Origin: Microbacterium sufflavum
GTDB taxonomy: Bacteria > Actinomycetota > Actinomycetes > Actinomycetales > Microbacteriaceae
Assembly (NCBI RefSeq): GCF_023101165.1
Contig: NZ_CP078076.1
Location: 186,001-250,000 of the forward strand
Reading direction: 5' to 3'
Length of the DNA: 64,000 nt
Under the pieces are notes generated by a model. It made no database searches. It worked only from the letters and a program-made list of their open reading frames with translations, and was not told the origin of the DNA. The translations under genes were made by a program, and so were the position numbers. Numbering within the stretch: position 1 is the first letter of the stretch; each line of letters opens with the position of its first letter. Shown in pieces: positions 8,702 through 19,730 of this stretch.

Positions 8702-8820
8702 TCACGAAAACAGAAAGAACGACAAACTTCTCCTTCGATCCGGCCGAGAAGAGCGCCGAAGTTCACACAGAGTGGGACCACGCCACCGGCACCGACGCCG
8801 GTTCCATCCGAGGAGACACC

Positions 8821-10146
<1,326 letters not shown>

Positions 10147-10173
10147 TCCCCACCTCTGCAAAGGATCCGCATC

Positions 10174-11829
<1,656 letters not shown>

Positions 11830-11837
11830 GCGCGGGA

Positions 11838-11875
11838 CACGGGTGCCGCGGGTCGAGAGGCCCGCGGCACCCGTG
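11838..11875 (+). terminator. Terminator of aceA-aceB
   Basis: Perfect 15-bp stem (11838-11852 with 11861-11875) and an 8-nt loop, nine bases after the aceB stop; no long T-run follows, as is common in actinobacteria. Confidence 0.8.
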
Positions 11876-11909
11876 CGTCCGCCGCGGCCCCGGGCGTCCG
11901 GTGCGGGCG

Positions 11910-11915
11910 TAGCCT
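11910..11915 (+). promoter_or_regulatory. -10 hexamer TAGCCT, leaderless
   Basis: TAGCCT six bases before the ATG at 11922, with no ribosome site in between. Confidence 0.55.
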
Positions 11916-11921
11916 GGACCC

Positions 11922-12356
11922 ATGAGCGACGTGTGGACCGGCATCGCCGAGGAGTTCCTGCACCTGTATCCGCGCGGCCGCCGGCTGTTCGCGGTCGCGG
12001 GAGCCGATGCCGAGCGGTCGCGCCTCGCCGCCGATGCGCTCGCCACCGCGCTCACCGCCGCGGACCAGACGGTGGAGCGCGTGCACCTCACCGCGGTGGA
12101 CGAGACGGCGCTGCGTGCCCTCATCATCACACCGTTCCGCACCGGCAGCGCGGACGGCACCATCCTGCTCGTCTCCGGTCCCGCCGCGGTGGTGTCGCCC
12201 ACGGCGCGTGGCCTGTGGAACTCCGTGCTCTGGCAGCTCGCCGGGGAGGAGCCGCCGCACACGGCCGCGAACGCCCTGGTCGACCTCACGGATCCCGCGC
12301 ACCCCGCCCGCCGCTTCGCGGACTACTGCGCGGTGCCGTCGTCCTTCGAGACCTGA
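11922..12356 (+). CDS. Uncharacterised protein resembling a uridine-kinase fold without a P-loop
   Basis: Protein of 144 residues. Its pattern of a hydrophobic strand, a loop at residues about 25-34 (VAGADAERSR) and a long helix, followed by FRTGSADGTILLVSGP, is like the start and middle of uridine/nucleoside kinases. The nucleotide-binding GxxGxGK(S/T) is lost: no Lys or conserved glycines remain. It ends with the ADYCAVP-like C-terminus. It may be a degenerate, non-catalytic relative; this is a structural guess. Transcription appears leaderless from TAGCCT at 11910. No partner gene is evident; aceB's terminator separates it from the shunt operon, and a MocR remnant follows. Confidence 0.5.
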   Translation: MSDVWTGIAEEFLHLYPRGRRLFAVAGADAERSRLAADALATALTAADQTVERVHLTAVDETALRALIITPFRTGSADGTILLVSGPAAVVSPTARGLWNSVLWQLAGEEPPHTAANALVDLTDPAHPARRFADYCAVPSSFET

Positions 12357-12417
12357 GTCCCCGGTTCGTACGGCGGGGATCAGACTTCGCCGGGTTCCGC
12401 GTCGAGGCGTCACACCG

Positions 12418-12516
12418 TTCGAGGCACTCGTGCTGGGCTACGGCAACCTCGACGACGCACTGGTGGAGGAGGCCGCAGCACGGCTCGCCCTGGTCCTCCG
12501 CTCCGTGCGCTCCTGA
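12418..12516 (+). pseudogene. C-terminal remnant of a MocR/PdxR-type regulator
   Basis: Thirty-two codons ending in TGA encode FEALVLGYGNLDDALVEEAA followed by ARLALVLRSVRS. The pattern L-GYGNL-D-x-x-(I/V)-x-E-x-x-x-x-L is the C-terminal end of PdxR/MocR aminotransferase-like GntR regulators. No ribosome site or start codon precedes it in context, and the remaining 400-plus residues are missing. It is most simply the residue of a deletion between the upstream gene and the lrp gene. The match is short, so it could be chance. Confidence 0.45.
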
Positions 12517-12523
12517 CCCCCGC

Positions 12524-13033
12524 TCAGTGGAACGGCGCGGCCACGGAGTTGCGGTGGTAGTCGAACACGATGCTCGTGCGGGTCGAGGCGACGCTGCTCT
12601 GCGCCGACAGGTGCTCCAGGACGAACTCGCGCATCTCCGACGAGTCCGCGACCGCGATGTGCAGCAGGAAGTCGTCGTCGCCGCCCAGGAAGAACACCTG
12701 GATCACCTGCGGCAGGGCGCGCACCCGGTCGGCGAACTCCACGATGCTCTCGCGCCGGGCGCTCGGGCGCAGGCTCACGCCGATGATCGCCTGGAGTCCC
12801 GCGCCCAGCTGCCGCTCGTCGACGCTGGCGTGGAAGCCGGTGATCACGCCGCGGTCGACGAGGGCGCGCAACCGGGCGTGCGCGGTGGAGGGCGCGACGC
12901 CGAGGCGCGCCGCGAGCTCGGCGTTGGTCATGCGGCCGTCGACGGTGAGCAGCTGCACGATGCGGGCATCGGTCTGGTCGAGCGCCGGTGCCCGAACGCT
13001 GTTCGGCTCGGGGGCGGAAGACGTGGTGGCCAT
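12524..13033 (-). CDS. Lrp/AsnC-family regulator, likely regulator of ald
   Basis: Protein of 169 residues from the ATG at 13033. Residues about 15-75 form the AsnC HTH (LDQTDARIVQLLTVDGRMTN, then AELAARLGVAPSTAHARLRAL), and residues about 80-160 the RAM ligand-binding domain (VFFLGGDDDFLLHIAV). It is divergent from alanine dehydrogenase with a 116-nt intergenic region, the same arrangement as AldR and ald in mycobacteria, so alanine or another amino acid is the likely effector. AATAAT seven bases before 13033 suggests a leaderless mRNA; an alternative ATG at 13042 would sit inside that -10 element and is therefore not preferred. Confidence 0.88.
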   Translation of the reverse strand: MATTSSAPEPNSVRAPALDQTDARIVQLLTVDGRMTNAELAARLGVAPSTAHARLRALVDRGVITGFHASVDERQLGAGLQAIIGVSLRPSARRESIVEFADRVRALPQVIQVFFLGGDDDFLLHIAVADSSEMREFVLEHLSAQSSVASTRTSIVFDYHRNSVAAPFH

Positions 13034-13040
13034 ACGAAGC

Positions 13041-13046
13041 ATTATT
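13041..13046 (-). promoter_or_regulatory. -10 hexamer AATAAT of the lrp-type gene
   Basis: Minus-strand AATAAT (five of six bases to TATAAT) seven bases before the ATG at 13033. It decides the start, since the alternative ATG at 13042 overlaps it. Confidence 0.5.
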
Positions 13047-13149
13047 CAGGATTCTCGAGATGGCCGAATTGCCTTCATCAAATCTGTCCCTTCCTCGACG
13101 TTTCTGCGATTCTGGTCTGCGCCTACGCACCCCGAGACCAGGAGGATCG

Positions 13150-14241
13150 ATGAAGATCGGCGTCCCGACCGAGATCAAGAACAACGAGAACCGCGTCGCC
13201 CTCACTCCCGCGGGCGCGGATCGCCTGGTGCACGAGGGCCACCGCGTGCTCGTGCAGTCGGGGGCCGGCATCGGCTCCAGCATCGCCGACGACGACTACC
13301 GCGCGGCGGGCGCCGAGATCGTCGACTCCGCCGAAGAGGCCTGGGGCGAGGCCGACCTGCTCATCAAGGTCAAGGAACCCGTCGCCGCGGAGTACGGCTT
13401 CCTGCGCGACGATCTCACCCTGTTCACCTACCTGCACCTGGCCGCCGACCGCCCGCTCACCGACGCCCTCGTGGCCGCGGGGACCACGGCCGTCGCGTAC
13501 GAGACGGTGCAGCTGCCCGACCGATCGCTTCCCCTCCTCGTCCCCATGAGCGAGATCGCCGGACGCCTCTCGGTCACCATGGGCTCGTACTCGCTGCTGC
13601 GGTCGCAGGGCGGCCGCGGCATGCTGCTGGGCGGGATCGCCGGGACACCCCGCGCCAAGACGGTCGTCATCGGCGGCGGCGTGGCCGGAGAGCACGCGGC
13701 AGCCAACGCGCTCGGCCTCGGCTCGAAGGTCACGGTGGTCGACATCTCCCTGCCGCGCCTGCGCGAGCTCGAGCACCGGTACGGCGGCGCGCTCGAGACC
13801 CGCGCGTCGAGCCGCTACGACATCGCCGAGGAGCTCGCCACGGCCGACCTCGTGATCGGCTCGGTGCTGATCCCCGGGGCCGCCGCGCCGAAGCTCGTGA
13901 CCGACGACATGGTCGCCGGGATGAAGAAGGGCTCGGTGCTGGTCGACATCGCGATCGACCAGGGCGGCTGCTTCGAGGGCTCGCGGCCCACCACGCACGA
14001 CGACCCCACCTTCGCGGTGCACGACTCCATCTACTACTGCGTCGCGAACATGCCGGGAGCGGTTCCCACGACGGCGACCCGCTCCCTCACCAACGCCACG
14101 CTGCCCTACGTGTCCGCGATCGCGGGCAAGGGCTGGGAGCGCGCGGCCGCCGAGGACGCGGCGCTGGCGAAGGGGCTCAACGTCCAGGGCGGACGCATCA
14201 CGCTCGAGGCCGTCGCCCGCGCCCACGGCCTCGCGGACTGA
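13150..14241 (+). CDS. ald: Alanine dehydrogenase
   Basis: NAD-dependent enzyme interconverting L-alanine with pyruvate and ammonia, 363 residues. It has the family start MKIGVPTEIKNNENRVALTP, substrate-binding Lys75 in KVKEP, catalytic His96 in YLHLA, the Rossmann glycines GGGVAG at 175-180 and an Asp in DIAIDQGGC near 270. GGAGG lies four bases before the ATG. Divergent Lrp-type regulator upstream suggests alanine-responsive induction, as with AldR. An open frame extending 54 codons upstream has no ribosome site and is rejected. Confidence 0.96.
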   Translation: MKIGVPTEIKNNENRVALTPAGADRLVHEGHRVLVQSGAGIGSSIADDDYRAAGAEIVDSAEEAWGEADLLIKVKEPVAAEYGFLRDDLTLFTYLHLAADRPLTDALVAAGTTAVAYETVQLPDRSLPLLVPMSEIAGRLSVTMGSYSLLRSQGGRGMLLGGIAGTPRAKTVVIGGGVAGEHAAANALGLGSKVTVVDISLPRLRELEHRYGGALETRASSRYDIAEELATADLVIGSVLIPGAAAPKLVTDDMVAGMKKGSVLVDIAIDQGGCFEGSRPTTHDDPTFAVHDSIYYCVANMPGAVPTTATRSLTNATLPYVSAIAGKGWERAAAEDAALAKGLNVQGGRITLEAVARAHGLAD

Positions 14242-14309
14242 CCTTCCCGACCCGAAAGAACCGCGGATCTTGGCCGGTCCCCACATGTCGACCGCCGTGG
14301 CGACGCGAG

Positions 14310-14315
14310 TACGCT
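14310..14315 (+). promoter_or_regulatory. -10 hexamer TACGCT, leaderless
   Basis: TACGCT followed by seven bases and the GTG start at 14323; a TGTCGA -35-like sequence is 18 bases upstream of it. Confidence 0.55.
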
Positions 14316-14322
14316 CGTAACC

Positions 14323-15522
14323 GTGACCGAACGCGCTCCTCTCTCCCGCAAACTGTCCGCCATCGCCGAGTCCGCGACGCTCAAGGTCGATGCCAAGGCG
14401 AAGGCCCTCAAGGCCGAGGGCAAGCCCGTCATCTCGTATGCGGCGGGCGAGCCCGACTTCGCGACGCCGCAGTTCATCGTCGACGCCGCCGCCGAGGCCC
14501 TCGCCGACCCGGCCAGCTACCGCTACACCCCGGCCCCCGGACTGCCCGCGCTGCGCGAGGCCATCGCCGCCAAGACGCTCCGCGACTCGGGACTCGAGGT
14601 CTCGCCCAGCCAGGTCATCGTCACCAACGGCGGCAAGCAGTCGGTGTACCAGGCCTTCCAGGCGGTCGTGAACCCGGGCGACGAGGTGCTGCTGCCCGCC
14701 CCGTACTGGACCACGTACCCCGAGGCCATCCGACTCGCCGACGGCACGCCGGTCGAGGTGTTCGCGGGCGCCGACCAGGAGTACAAGGTCACGGTCGAGC
14801 AGCTGGAAGCGGCGCGCACCGAGCGCACCACCGTGCTCGTGTTCGTGTCGCCGTCGAACCCCACCGGCTCGGTGTACACGGCGGAGGAGACGAAGGCCAT
14901 CGGCGAGTGGGCCGTCGAGCACGGCATCTGGATCATCAGCGACGAGATCTACCAGAACCTCACCTATGAGGGCGTGAAGGCCACGTCGATCGTGGAGGCC
15001 GTGCCCGAGGCCGCGAACCAGACGATCCTCGTCAACGGCGTCGCCAAGACGTACGCCATGACCGGGTGGCGGGTGGGCTGGATGGTGGGCCCGGCCGACG
15101 CGATCAAGATCGCCGGCAACCTGCAGTCGCACCTCACCAGCAACGTGAACAACGTGGCGCAGAAGGCGGCGATCGCGGCGCTCAACGGCCCGCAGACCGA
15201 GGCCGAGCAGTTCCGCGAGGCGTTCGACAGGCGTCGACGCCTCATCGTGTCGGAGCTGTCGAAGATCGACGGCCTCGTGGTGCCCAACCCGCTCGGCGCG
15301 TTCTACGTGTACCCCGATGTGCAGGGCCTGCTCGGTCGCACGTGGGGCGGGGTGACCCCGACCACGTCGCTGGAGCTCGCCGACCTCATCCTCGACCAGG
15401 CCGAGGTCGCCGTGGTGCCCGGCGAGGCGTTCGGCCCGTCCGGCTACATCCGCATGTCGTACGCGCTCGGCGACGAGCAGCTCCTCGAGGGCGTGCAGCG
15501 CCTGCAGCGACTGTTCTCCTGA
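14323..15522 (+). CDS. aspC: Pyridoxal-phosphate aminotransferase, aspartate type
   Basis: Class I/II aminotransferase of 399 residues in the I-gamma group used as aspartate aminotransferase in actinobacteria. It shows [11 protein letters not shown] near the N-terminus, APYWTTYPE (aromatic stacking on PLP), [21 protein letters not shown] with the ring-binding Asp/Tyr, the PLP lysine K242 in [15 protein letters not shown], and the substrate Arg in GYIRMSYAL. It transfers amino groups between aspartate or a similar amino acid and 2-oxoglutarate. GTG at 14323 is the start because a -10 element lies immediately upstream and no Shine-Dalgarno is present. It is transcribed alone and ends at a terminator. 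Confidence 0.9.
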   Translation: MTERAPLSRKLSAIAESATLKVDAKAKALKAEGKPVISYAAGEPDFATPQFIVDAAAEALADPASYRYTPAPGLPALREAIAAKTLRDSGLEVSPSQVIVTNGGKQSVYQAFQAVVNPGDEVLLPAPYWTTYPEAIRLADGTPVEVFAGADQEYKVTVEQLEAARTERTTVLVFVSPSNPTGSVYTAEETKAIGEWAVEHGIWIISDEIYQNLTYEGVKATSIVEAVPEAANQTILVNGVAKTYAMTGWRVGWMVGPADAIKIAGNLQSHLTSNVNNVAQKAAIAALNGPQTEAEQFREAFDRRRRLIVSELSKIDGLVVPNPLGAFYVYPDVQGLLGRTWGGVTPTTSLELADLILDQAEVAVVPGEAFGPSGYIRMSYALGDEQLLEGVQRLQRLFS

Positions 15523-15532
15523 CCGACACCCC

Positions 15533-15568
15533 GAGACCCGCCCCGCCGCTCCCGGCCGGGCGGGTCTC
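15533..15568. terminator. Bidirectional terminator between aspC and the VOC gene
   Basis: Eleven-bp stem (GAGACCCGCCC with GGGCGGGTCTC) with a 14-nt loop, 11 bases after the aspC stop and 28 bases from the convergent VOC gene stop. Confidence 0.8.
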
Positions 15569-15595
15569 GTCGTCTGTCCCGGTGCTGCGCGCGGG

Positions 15596-16000
15596 TCAGT
15601 CCTCGGGGTGGAAGCCGATGAGCCAACGGATGCCGTAGCGGTCGACGAGCGTTCCGTCGTGGTCGCCCCACGGCCGCCGCTGCAGCGCATCGATCACGCG
15701 CCCGCCGGCGGCGAGCTCACCGAACCAGCGCGTCAGGGTCGCCGCATCCGCCGTTCCGAGGAGCGACAGGAACATGCCGCTCATCTGCACCGCGTCGTCG
15801 TCGGCGCCCGCATCCGCTCCGGCGAGCTCGACCGGGCCGCCGCTGAGCTGCCCGTGCGCGACGGCGTCGCCAGGACCGTCGTGGCGACCGGCCTGCGCGT
15901 AGTCCATCAGCTGCAACTCACCCCCGAACACGTCGCGGTAGTGGCCGAGGGCTTCGGCGGCGGTGCCGGGGAACAGCAGGTACGGGATCAGTCCACTCAT
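15596..16000 (-). CDS. VOC-superfamily protein (PhnB-like)
   Basis: Protein of 134 residues built of two beta-alpha-beta-beta-beta modules of the glyoxalase/bleomycin-resistance fold. The start SGLIPYLLFPGTAAEALGHY and FGGELQLMDY resemble PhnB/3-demethylubiquinone methyltransferase-like proteins; the end WGDHDGTLVDRYGIRWLI is the characteristic second-module strand. Substrate and activity are unknown for most members. TACACT six bases before the ATG indicates a leaderless mRNA. It stands alone between a terminator and the murB stop. Confidence 0.85.
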   Translation of the reverse strand: MSGLIPYLLFPGTAAEALGHYRDVFGGELQLMDYAQAGRHDGPGDAVAHGQLSGGPVELAGADAGADDDAVQMSGMFLSLLGTADAATLTRWFGELAAGGRVIDALQRRPWGDHDGTLVDRYGIRWLIGFHPED

Positions 16001-16006
16001 GCGGCG

Positions 16007-16012
16007 AGTGTA
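16007..16012 (-). promoter_or_regulatory. -10 hexamer TACACT, leaderless
   Basis: Minus-strand TACACT followed by six bases and the ATG at 16000. Confidence 0.6.
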
Positions 16013-16030
16013 CGACGCGGGTCGGACGCC

Positions 16031-17161
16031 CTAGAGGTCGACGCCGAGCAGCACGGGCTCCGGCTGCAGCACCAGCCCGAACTCGGCGTGCACGCGGCTC
16101 TGGATGAACCGCGCCAGCTCCGCGACCTCCGCCGCCGTCGCCCCACCGCGGTTCGTGAGGGCGAGGGCGTGCTTGGTGGAGACCGAGGCGCGCGACCGCG
16201 GGAGCTTGAAGCCCTTGCGGATACCCGCCTGTTCGATCAGCCAGGCCGCGCTCACCTTCACGTCGGGCGCCTCGGCCCTGGTCGGCGGCACGTACCCGTC
16301 GTACGACGCGAGCGGGATGACCGTCACGGCGTCGAGGTCGGGGGCCACCGGCCAGCGCGGGCACTCCGGGGGCAGCGTGCGCGCCTGCGCAGCCGTCACG
16401 ATCGCGTTCTGGAAGAAGGAGCCGACGCCGTGCGTGTCGGGGTCGTGCTCGTCGAGCAGCATGCCCTTCGACCCGCGGGTCGCCAGGATGCGCTCCCGCA
16501 CCCAGGTCAGCGGCACCGGCGTGTCGTCGGTCAGCCCGAGCGCGCGACGCAGCTGCTCACCGCGCACCACCCGCTCCCCCGCGACCAGCAGGTCGACCGT
16601 CACCGACAGGATCACGGCGCGGCGCTGCGGCTCGCTGCCGTGGTGATGCTTGAGCACCGAGGTGCGGAAGCCCAGCCCGAGCTCCGCCGCGGGCACGGTC
16701 GAGATCTCACCCGTGGACTCGTCGATCAGCTCGACCTCGACCAGCGTCTCCTGGATCTCCTGGCCGTAGGCGCCGATGTTCTGCACGGGAGACGCACCGA
16801 CGGTCCCCGGGATGCCGCTCATGGCCTCCAGGCCCGCGTACCCGTGCTCGACCGCGTAGGCGACGAGGTCATCCCAGCCGTGGCCCGCCTGCACGCGCAG
16901 CCGGATACGACCCGCATGCGGCGAGGGGAGCTCCTCGATCCCGGTCGTGCGGACGCGGATGACGGTGCCGTCGAACGGCTCGTCCCCCACGAAGAGGTTG
17001 GAGCCGCCGCCCAGCACCAGCCACGGGTCGCCCCGCTCCCAGGTCTCGCGGAGCGCCTCGACGAGACCCTCGGTCGTGGTGGCGTCGAACATGCGATCGG
17101 GGGCGCCGCCGGTGCGCAGCGTCGTGAGCTCGGCCAGCCGCAGGGGTTCGACCTCTCTCAT
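16031..17161 (-). CDS. murB: UDP-N-acetylenolpyruvoylglucosamine reductase
   Basis: FAD enzyme of 376 residues reducing UDP-GlcNAc-enolpyruvate to UDP-MurNAc in peptidoglycan synthesis. The N-terminal LTTLRTGG, the FAD loop LVLGGGSNLFVGD, the pyrophosphate-binding GIPGTVGASPVQNIGAYG and the GSFFQNAIV segment bearing the catalytic Ser are present, and the C-terminal EPVLLGVDL is complete. The ATG at 17161 overlaps the stop of the upstream dehydratase gene by 4 nt (ATGA), which fixes the start. It is the last gene of a three-gene unit with two MaoC-type dehydratase genes, an association also seen in other actinobacteria. Confidence 0.96.
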   Translation of the reverse strand: MREVEPLRLAELTTLRTGGAPDRMFDATTTEGLVEALRETWERGDPWLVLGGGSNLFVGDEPFDGTVIRVRTTGIEELPSPHAGRIRLRVQAGHGWDDLVAYAVEHGYAGLEAMSGIPGTVGASPVQNIGAYGQEIQETLVEVELIDESTGEISTVPAAELGLGFRTSVLKHHHGSEPQRRAVILSVTVDLLVAGERVVRGEQLRRALGLTDDTPVPLTWVRERILATRGSKGMLLDEHDPDTHGVGSFFQNAIVTAAQARTLPPECPRWPVAPDLDAVTVIPLASYDGYVPPTRAEAPDVKVSAAWLIEQAGIRKGFKLPRSRASVSTKHALALTNRGGATAAEVAELARFIQSRVHAEFGLVLQPEPVLLGVDL

Positions 17162-17559
17162 CGGACGGCGACGCGCAGCTGCGCCTTGACGAGCACGCTC
17201 GTGTCGTCGAACGTGACCTTCAGGTCGATCCGCGCGGTGTCGTCGTCGACCGCGCCGACCGTCGCCGCCACATGGATGTCGGCACCGTCCACCGGGTCGA
17301 CCACGACGGGCTTGGTGAAGCGCACGCCGTAGTCGACGATGCGGGTGGCGGGGTCGAGGGCGGCCACGACCACCGACGAGGCGATGCCCATCGTGAGCAT
17401 GCCGTGCGCGAGCACGCCGGGGAGCCCGACCGATGCGGCCACGTCGTCGCGGTAGTGGATCGGGTTGAAGTCTCCGGAGGCACCGGCGTAGCGCACCAGG
17501 GACTCGCGGGTGAGGTGCACGGTGCGCTCGGCGACCACGTCTCCGACGGTGAAGCCCAT
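17158..17559 (-). CDS. MaoC-family (3R)-hydroxyacyl dehydratase, HadB-like catalytic subunit
   Basis: Hot-dog-fold hydratase/dehydratase of 133 residues. The catalytic pair is visible in AGASGDFNPIH (Asp30, His35), followed by GVLAHGMLTMG. It should dehydrate (3R)-hydroxyacyl-ACP or -CoA, acting with the HadA-like partner encoded just upstream. Its ATG shares one base with the partner's stop (TGATG) and its stop overlaps murB by 4 nt. HadAB supports mycolate synthesis in mycobacteria, but Microbacterium lacks mycolates, so a role in ordinary or membrane fatty acid metabolism is more likely here. Confidence 0.88.
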   Translation of the reverse strand: MGFTVGDVVAERTVHLTRESLVRYAGASGDFNPIHYRDDVAASVGLPGVLAHGMLTMGIASSVVVAALDPATRIVDYGVRFTKPVVVDPVDGADIHVAATVGAVDDDTARIDLKVTFDDTSVLVKAQLRVAVR

Positions 17560-18017
17560 CAGGCGTCCTCTCCCTCTTCCGCGCCGACGAGCAGCACGGT
17601 GGTGGCGGTGACCACGTGCGCACCCTCGTCATCGACGATCTCGGTCTCGCTCGTGATCATGGCGTTGCCGCCCATCATGCGGATGCCGGTGACCCGCAGC
17701 TGTGCGGTGAGCTCGTCGCCCGCCACGATCGGCCGCGAGTAGCGGAACCGCTGTTCCGCGTGGACCGTGCGCGACAGCTCGATCCCGGCGTTCTCGTCGC
17801 CCAGCAGCTGCTGGAGCGTGAGGTCCTGGATCACCATCGCGAAGGTCGGCGGGGCGACCACGTCGGCGTAGCCGGCTGCGCGGGCCGCCTCGACGTCGGT
17901 GTGCTGCGGGGCGTCGGCGAAGACGGCGCGCGCGAACTCGCGCACCTTCTCCCTGCCGACCAGATAGGGGGCGGTCGGCGGGAACTCCCGGCCGATCAGA
18001 TCTTGGTTGACTGCCAC
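17559..18017 (-). CDS. MaoC-like dehydratase, HadA-like partner subunit
   Basis: Hot-dog protein of 152 residues of the FAS1-dehydratase-region type. It starts AVNQDLIGREFPPTAPYLVGREKVREFA and has GYADVVAPPTFAMVI, typical of HadA, which lacks the catalytic Asp/His pair and pairs with HadB to shape the acyl channel. The GTG start at 18017 follows TAGGAT and six bases, so this three-gene unit is probably transcribed as a leaderless mRNA. The partner and murB follow with 1-nt and 4-nt overlaps. Confidence 0.85.
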   Translation of the reverse strand: MAVNQDLIGREFPPTAPYLVGREKVREFARAVFADAPQHTDVEAARAAGYADVVAPPTFAMVIQDLTLQQLLGDENAGIELSRTVHAEQRFRYSRPIVAGDELTAQLRVTGIRMMGGNAMITSETEIVDDEGAHVVTATTVLLVGAEEGEDA

Positions 18018-18023
18018 CCCTCG

Positions 18024-18029
18024 ATCCTA
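18024..18029 (-). promoter_or_regulatory. -10 hexamer TAGGAT of the hadA-like/hadB-like/murB unit
   Basis: Minus-strand TAGGAT six bases before the GTG at 18017, indicating a leaderless transcript. Confidence 0.6.
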
Positions 18030-18063
18030 CCGAGGGGGTGGACACCGGACGCCCTCGCGACCG

Positions 18064-18801
18064 TCAGTCCTTCGATCGCGCCACCATGTTCAACGTCATC
18101 CGGCTGGGGACAACCTTCACCCGGGAGGTGTGCACGATCTCGCCGGAGCGGTCGAGAGCACGCTTGCGGATGACGATGAGCGGATCGTGCTCGGGGCGCG
18201 CGAGCCACTCCGCTGTCTGCGCGTTCGTGAACCCCACGTCGATCTCGCGGTACATCTCCGAGAACTCCACGCCGTAGACGTCGCGGAGCACCTGGTAGGT
18301 GGAGGTGTCGTCGCGGATGTGCCGGTCGAATTCGGGGAAGCGGGTGAGGGAGTACCGGCTGTCGTCGATGGACAGCGGGATGTCGTCGAGGGCGAAGACG
18401 CGCACGAGACGGAACACCGGGTCACCCACCTGCACGCCGAGACGGCGCGCGCGCTTCTCGTCGGCGGGGACGGTCTCGGCGCGCATGATGCGACGGGACT
18501 TGACGCCGTCGGCGACGACCGTGTCGGCGAATCCGCCCAGCGTCATGGCTCCGATCACTTCGCGGCGCGGCGCCACGAACGTGCCGCGGCCCTGCTGCCG
18601 TCGCACGATGCCGAGGCTCTCCAGATCGGCGACCGCGCGACGCACCGTGATGCGACTGACGCCGAAGCGTTCGCACAGCTCCGGCTCGGACGGCAACCGC
18701 TCCCCTTCGCCGTAGGTGCCCGCGTCGATCTCGCGCAGGAGCAGCCCGCGGACCTGCTCGTGCAGCGGCGTCGAGCCCACCCCCGGCGACAGCTGAGTCA
18801 C
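18064..18801 (-). CDS. frlR: GntR/HutC-family regulator, FrlR-like
   Basis: Regulator of 245 residues. Residues about 12-75 are the GntR winged helix (PLHEQVRGLLLREIDAGTY, then FGVSRITVRRAVADLESLG), and residues about 95-235 the UTRA effector domain (LSIDDSRYSLTRFPEFDR). The GTG start overlaps the kinase stop by 4 nt, so it is the last gene of the fructosamine operon. In B. subtilis the GntR-type FrlR represses frlBONMD and is relieved by a phosphorylated fructosamine; the same circuit is inferred here, acting on the repeats at 23857-23886. Confidence 0.85.
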   Translation of the reverse strand: MTQLSPGVGSTPLHEQVRGLLLREIDAGTYGEGERLPSEPELCERFGVSRITVRRAVADLESLGIVRRQQGRGTFVAPRREVIGAMTLGGFADTVVADGVKSRRIMRAETVPADEKRARRLGVQVGDPVFRLVRVFALDDIPLSIDDSRYSLTRFPEFDRHIRDDTSTYQVLRDVYGVEFSEMYREIDVGFTNAQTAEWLARPEHDPLIVIRKRALDRSGEIVHTSRVKVVPSRMTLNMVARSKD

Positions 18802-19730
18802 GTCGAAGCCCTCCTCTCCGGCGCCGGATAGTGGCGCAGCATCTGCGCTCGCGCGTCGTCCCCGGCATGCACAGGGTATCCGAAGGCACCGCGCAGGGTG
18901 CAGGCGAGCGCCCCGCTCGTCGCGGCGACGTCGAGGCAGTCGCCGAGGTCGGCGCCGGCGGCCCGCGCCGCGAGGAACCCGGTGAGGAACGCGTCGCCCG
19001 CGCCGAGGGCGTCGACCGCGGTGACCGGGCGGATGCCGGTGCGATGCACGGACTGCGCGTCGAAGGCGAGGGATCCGCGGGCGCCCAGGGTGACCACGGC
19101 CGACCCGATGCCGCAGCGCACGGCGTAGCGGCCCAGTTCCTCGACCTCGGCATCGGAGAGTCCGCCCCCGGAGAAGAAGCCGACGTCGACGTGCGGTGCC
19201 GTGCTGCGGATCACCTCGGGTGACGCGTCGTCGGAGTAGTCGAACGACACCCGCGTCCCGCGCTCGGCGATGGCGGGCAGCTCCGGCTCCAGCGACGAGT
19301 ACACCGACGTGTGCACGCGGGCGAAGCGGGCGAGATACTCGTGGTCGACCTCGCTCAGCCGCAGCCGCAGCTCGGATTGCACCCCGCCGCGGTTGGAGGC
19401 CACGAAGCGCCGGTCGCCGTCGTCGTCGAGGGCGACGAACGCCATCCCGTTGGCGCCGTGCACACGACGGACCCGGGTGGCGTCGACGCCGATCTCGTCG
19501 AGCACGCCGCGCACGTGGTCGGCGAACCGGTCGTCGCCCATGATGCCCACGAACGCGGCGCTCCCCCCGAAGAACAGCCGGCTGTAGGCGGCTACGTTCA
19601 GGGCGTTGCCCCCGGGATAGGCGAGGTCCTCGTGCAGGTAGCAGTCGAGAACGTTGTCACCCACGCCGACGAGCGAGGGCGGGGGCACCGCGGCGAGCGC
19701 GGTGCGGAGGTCATCCGCGTCCATGGTCAT
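18798..19730 (-). CDS. frlD: PfkB-family fructosamine kinase, FrlD-like
   Basis: Sugar kinase of 310 residues. It has VGVGDNVLDCYLHEDLAYPGG at the N-terminus, the GGNALNVAAYSRLF loop, and the PfkB signature DALGAGDAFLTGF with its catalytic Asp near residue 255. FrlD phosphorylates the 6-OH of fructoselysine or other fructosyl amino acids before deglycation. The identity rests mainly on position between frl-type permeases and regulator with a FrlB-like gene at the operon head; the kinase alone would be called only PfkB family. ATG at 19730 overlaps the permease stop by 4 nt; an ATG at 19724 is two codons further in. Confidence 0.8.
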   Translation of the reverse strand: MTMDADDLRTALAAVPPPSLVGVGDNVLDCYLHEDLAYPGGNALNVAAYSRLFFGGSAAFVGIMGDDRFADHVRGVLDEIGVDATRVRRVHGANGMAFVALDDDGDRRFVASNRGGVQSELRLRLSEVDHEYLARFARVHTSVYSSLEPELPAIAERGTRVSFDYSDDASPEVIRSTAPHVDVGFFSGGGLSDAEVEELGRYAVRCGIGSAVVTLGARGSLAFDAQSVHRTGIRPVTAVDALGAGDAFLTGFLAARAAGADLGDCLDVAATSGALACTLRGAFGYPVHAGDDARAQMLRHYPAPERRAST

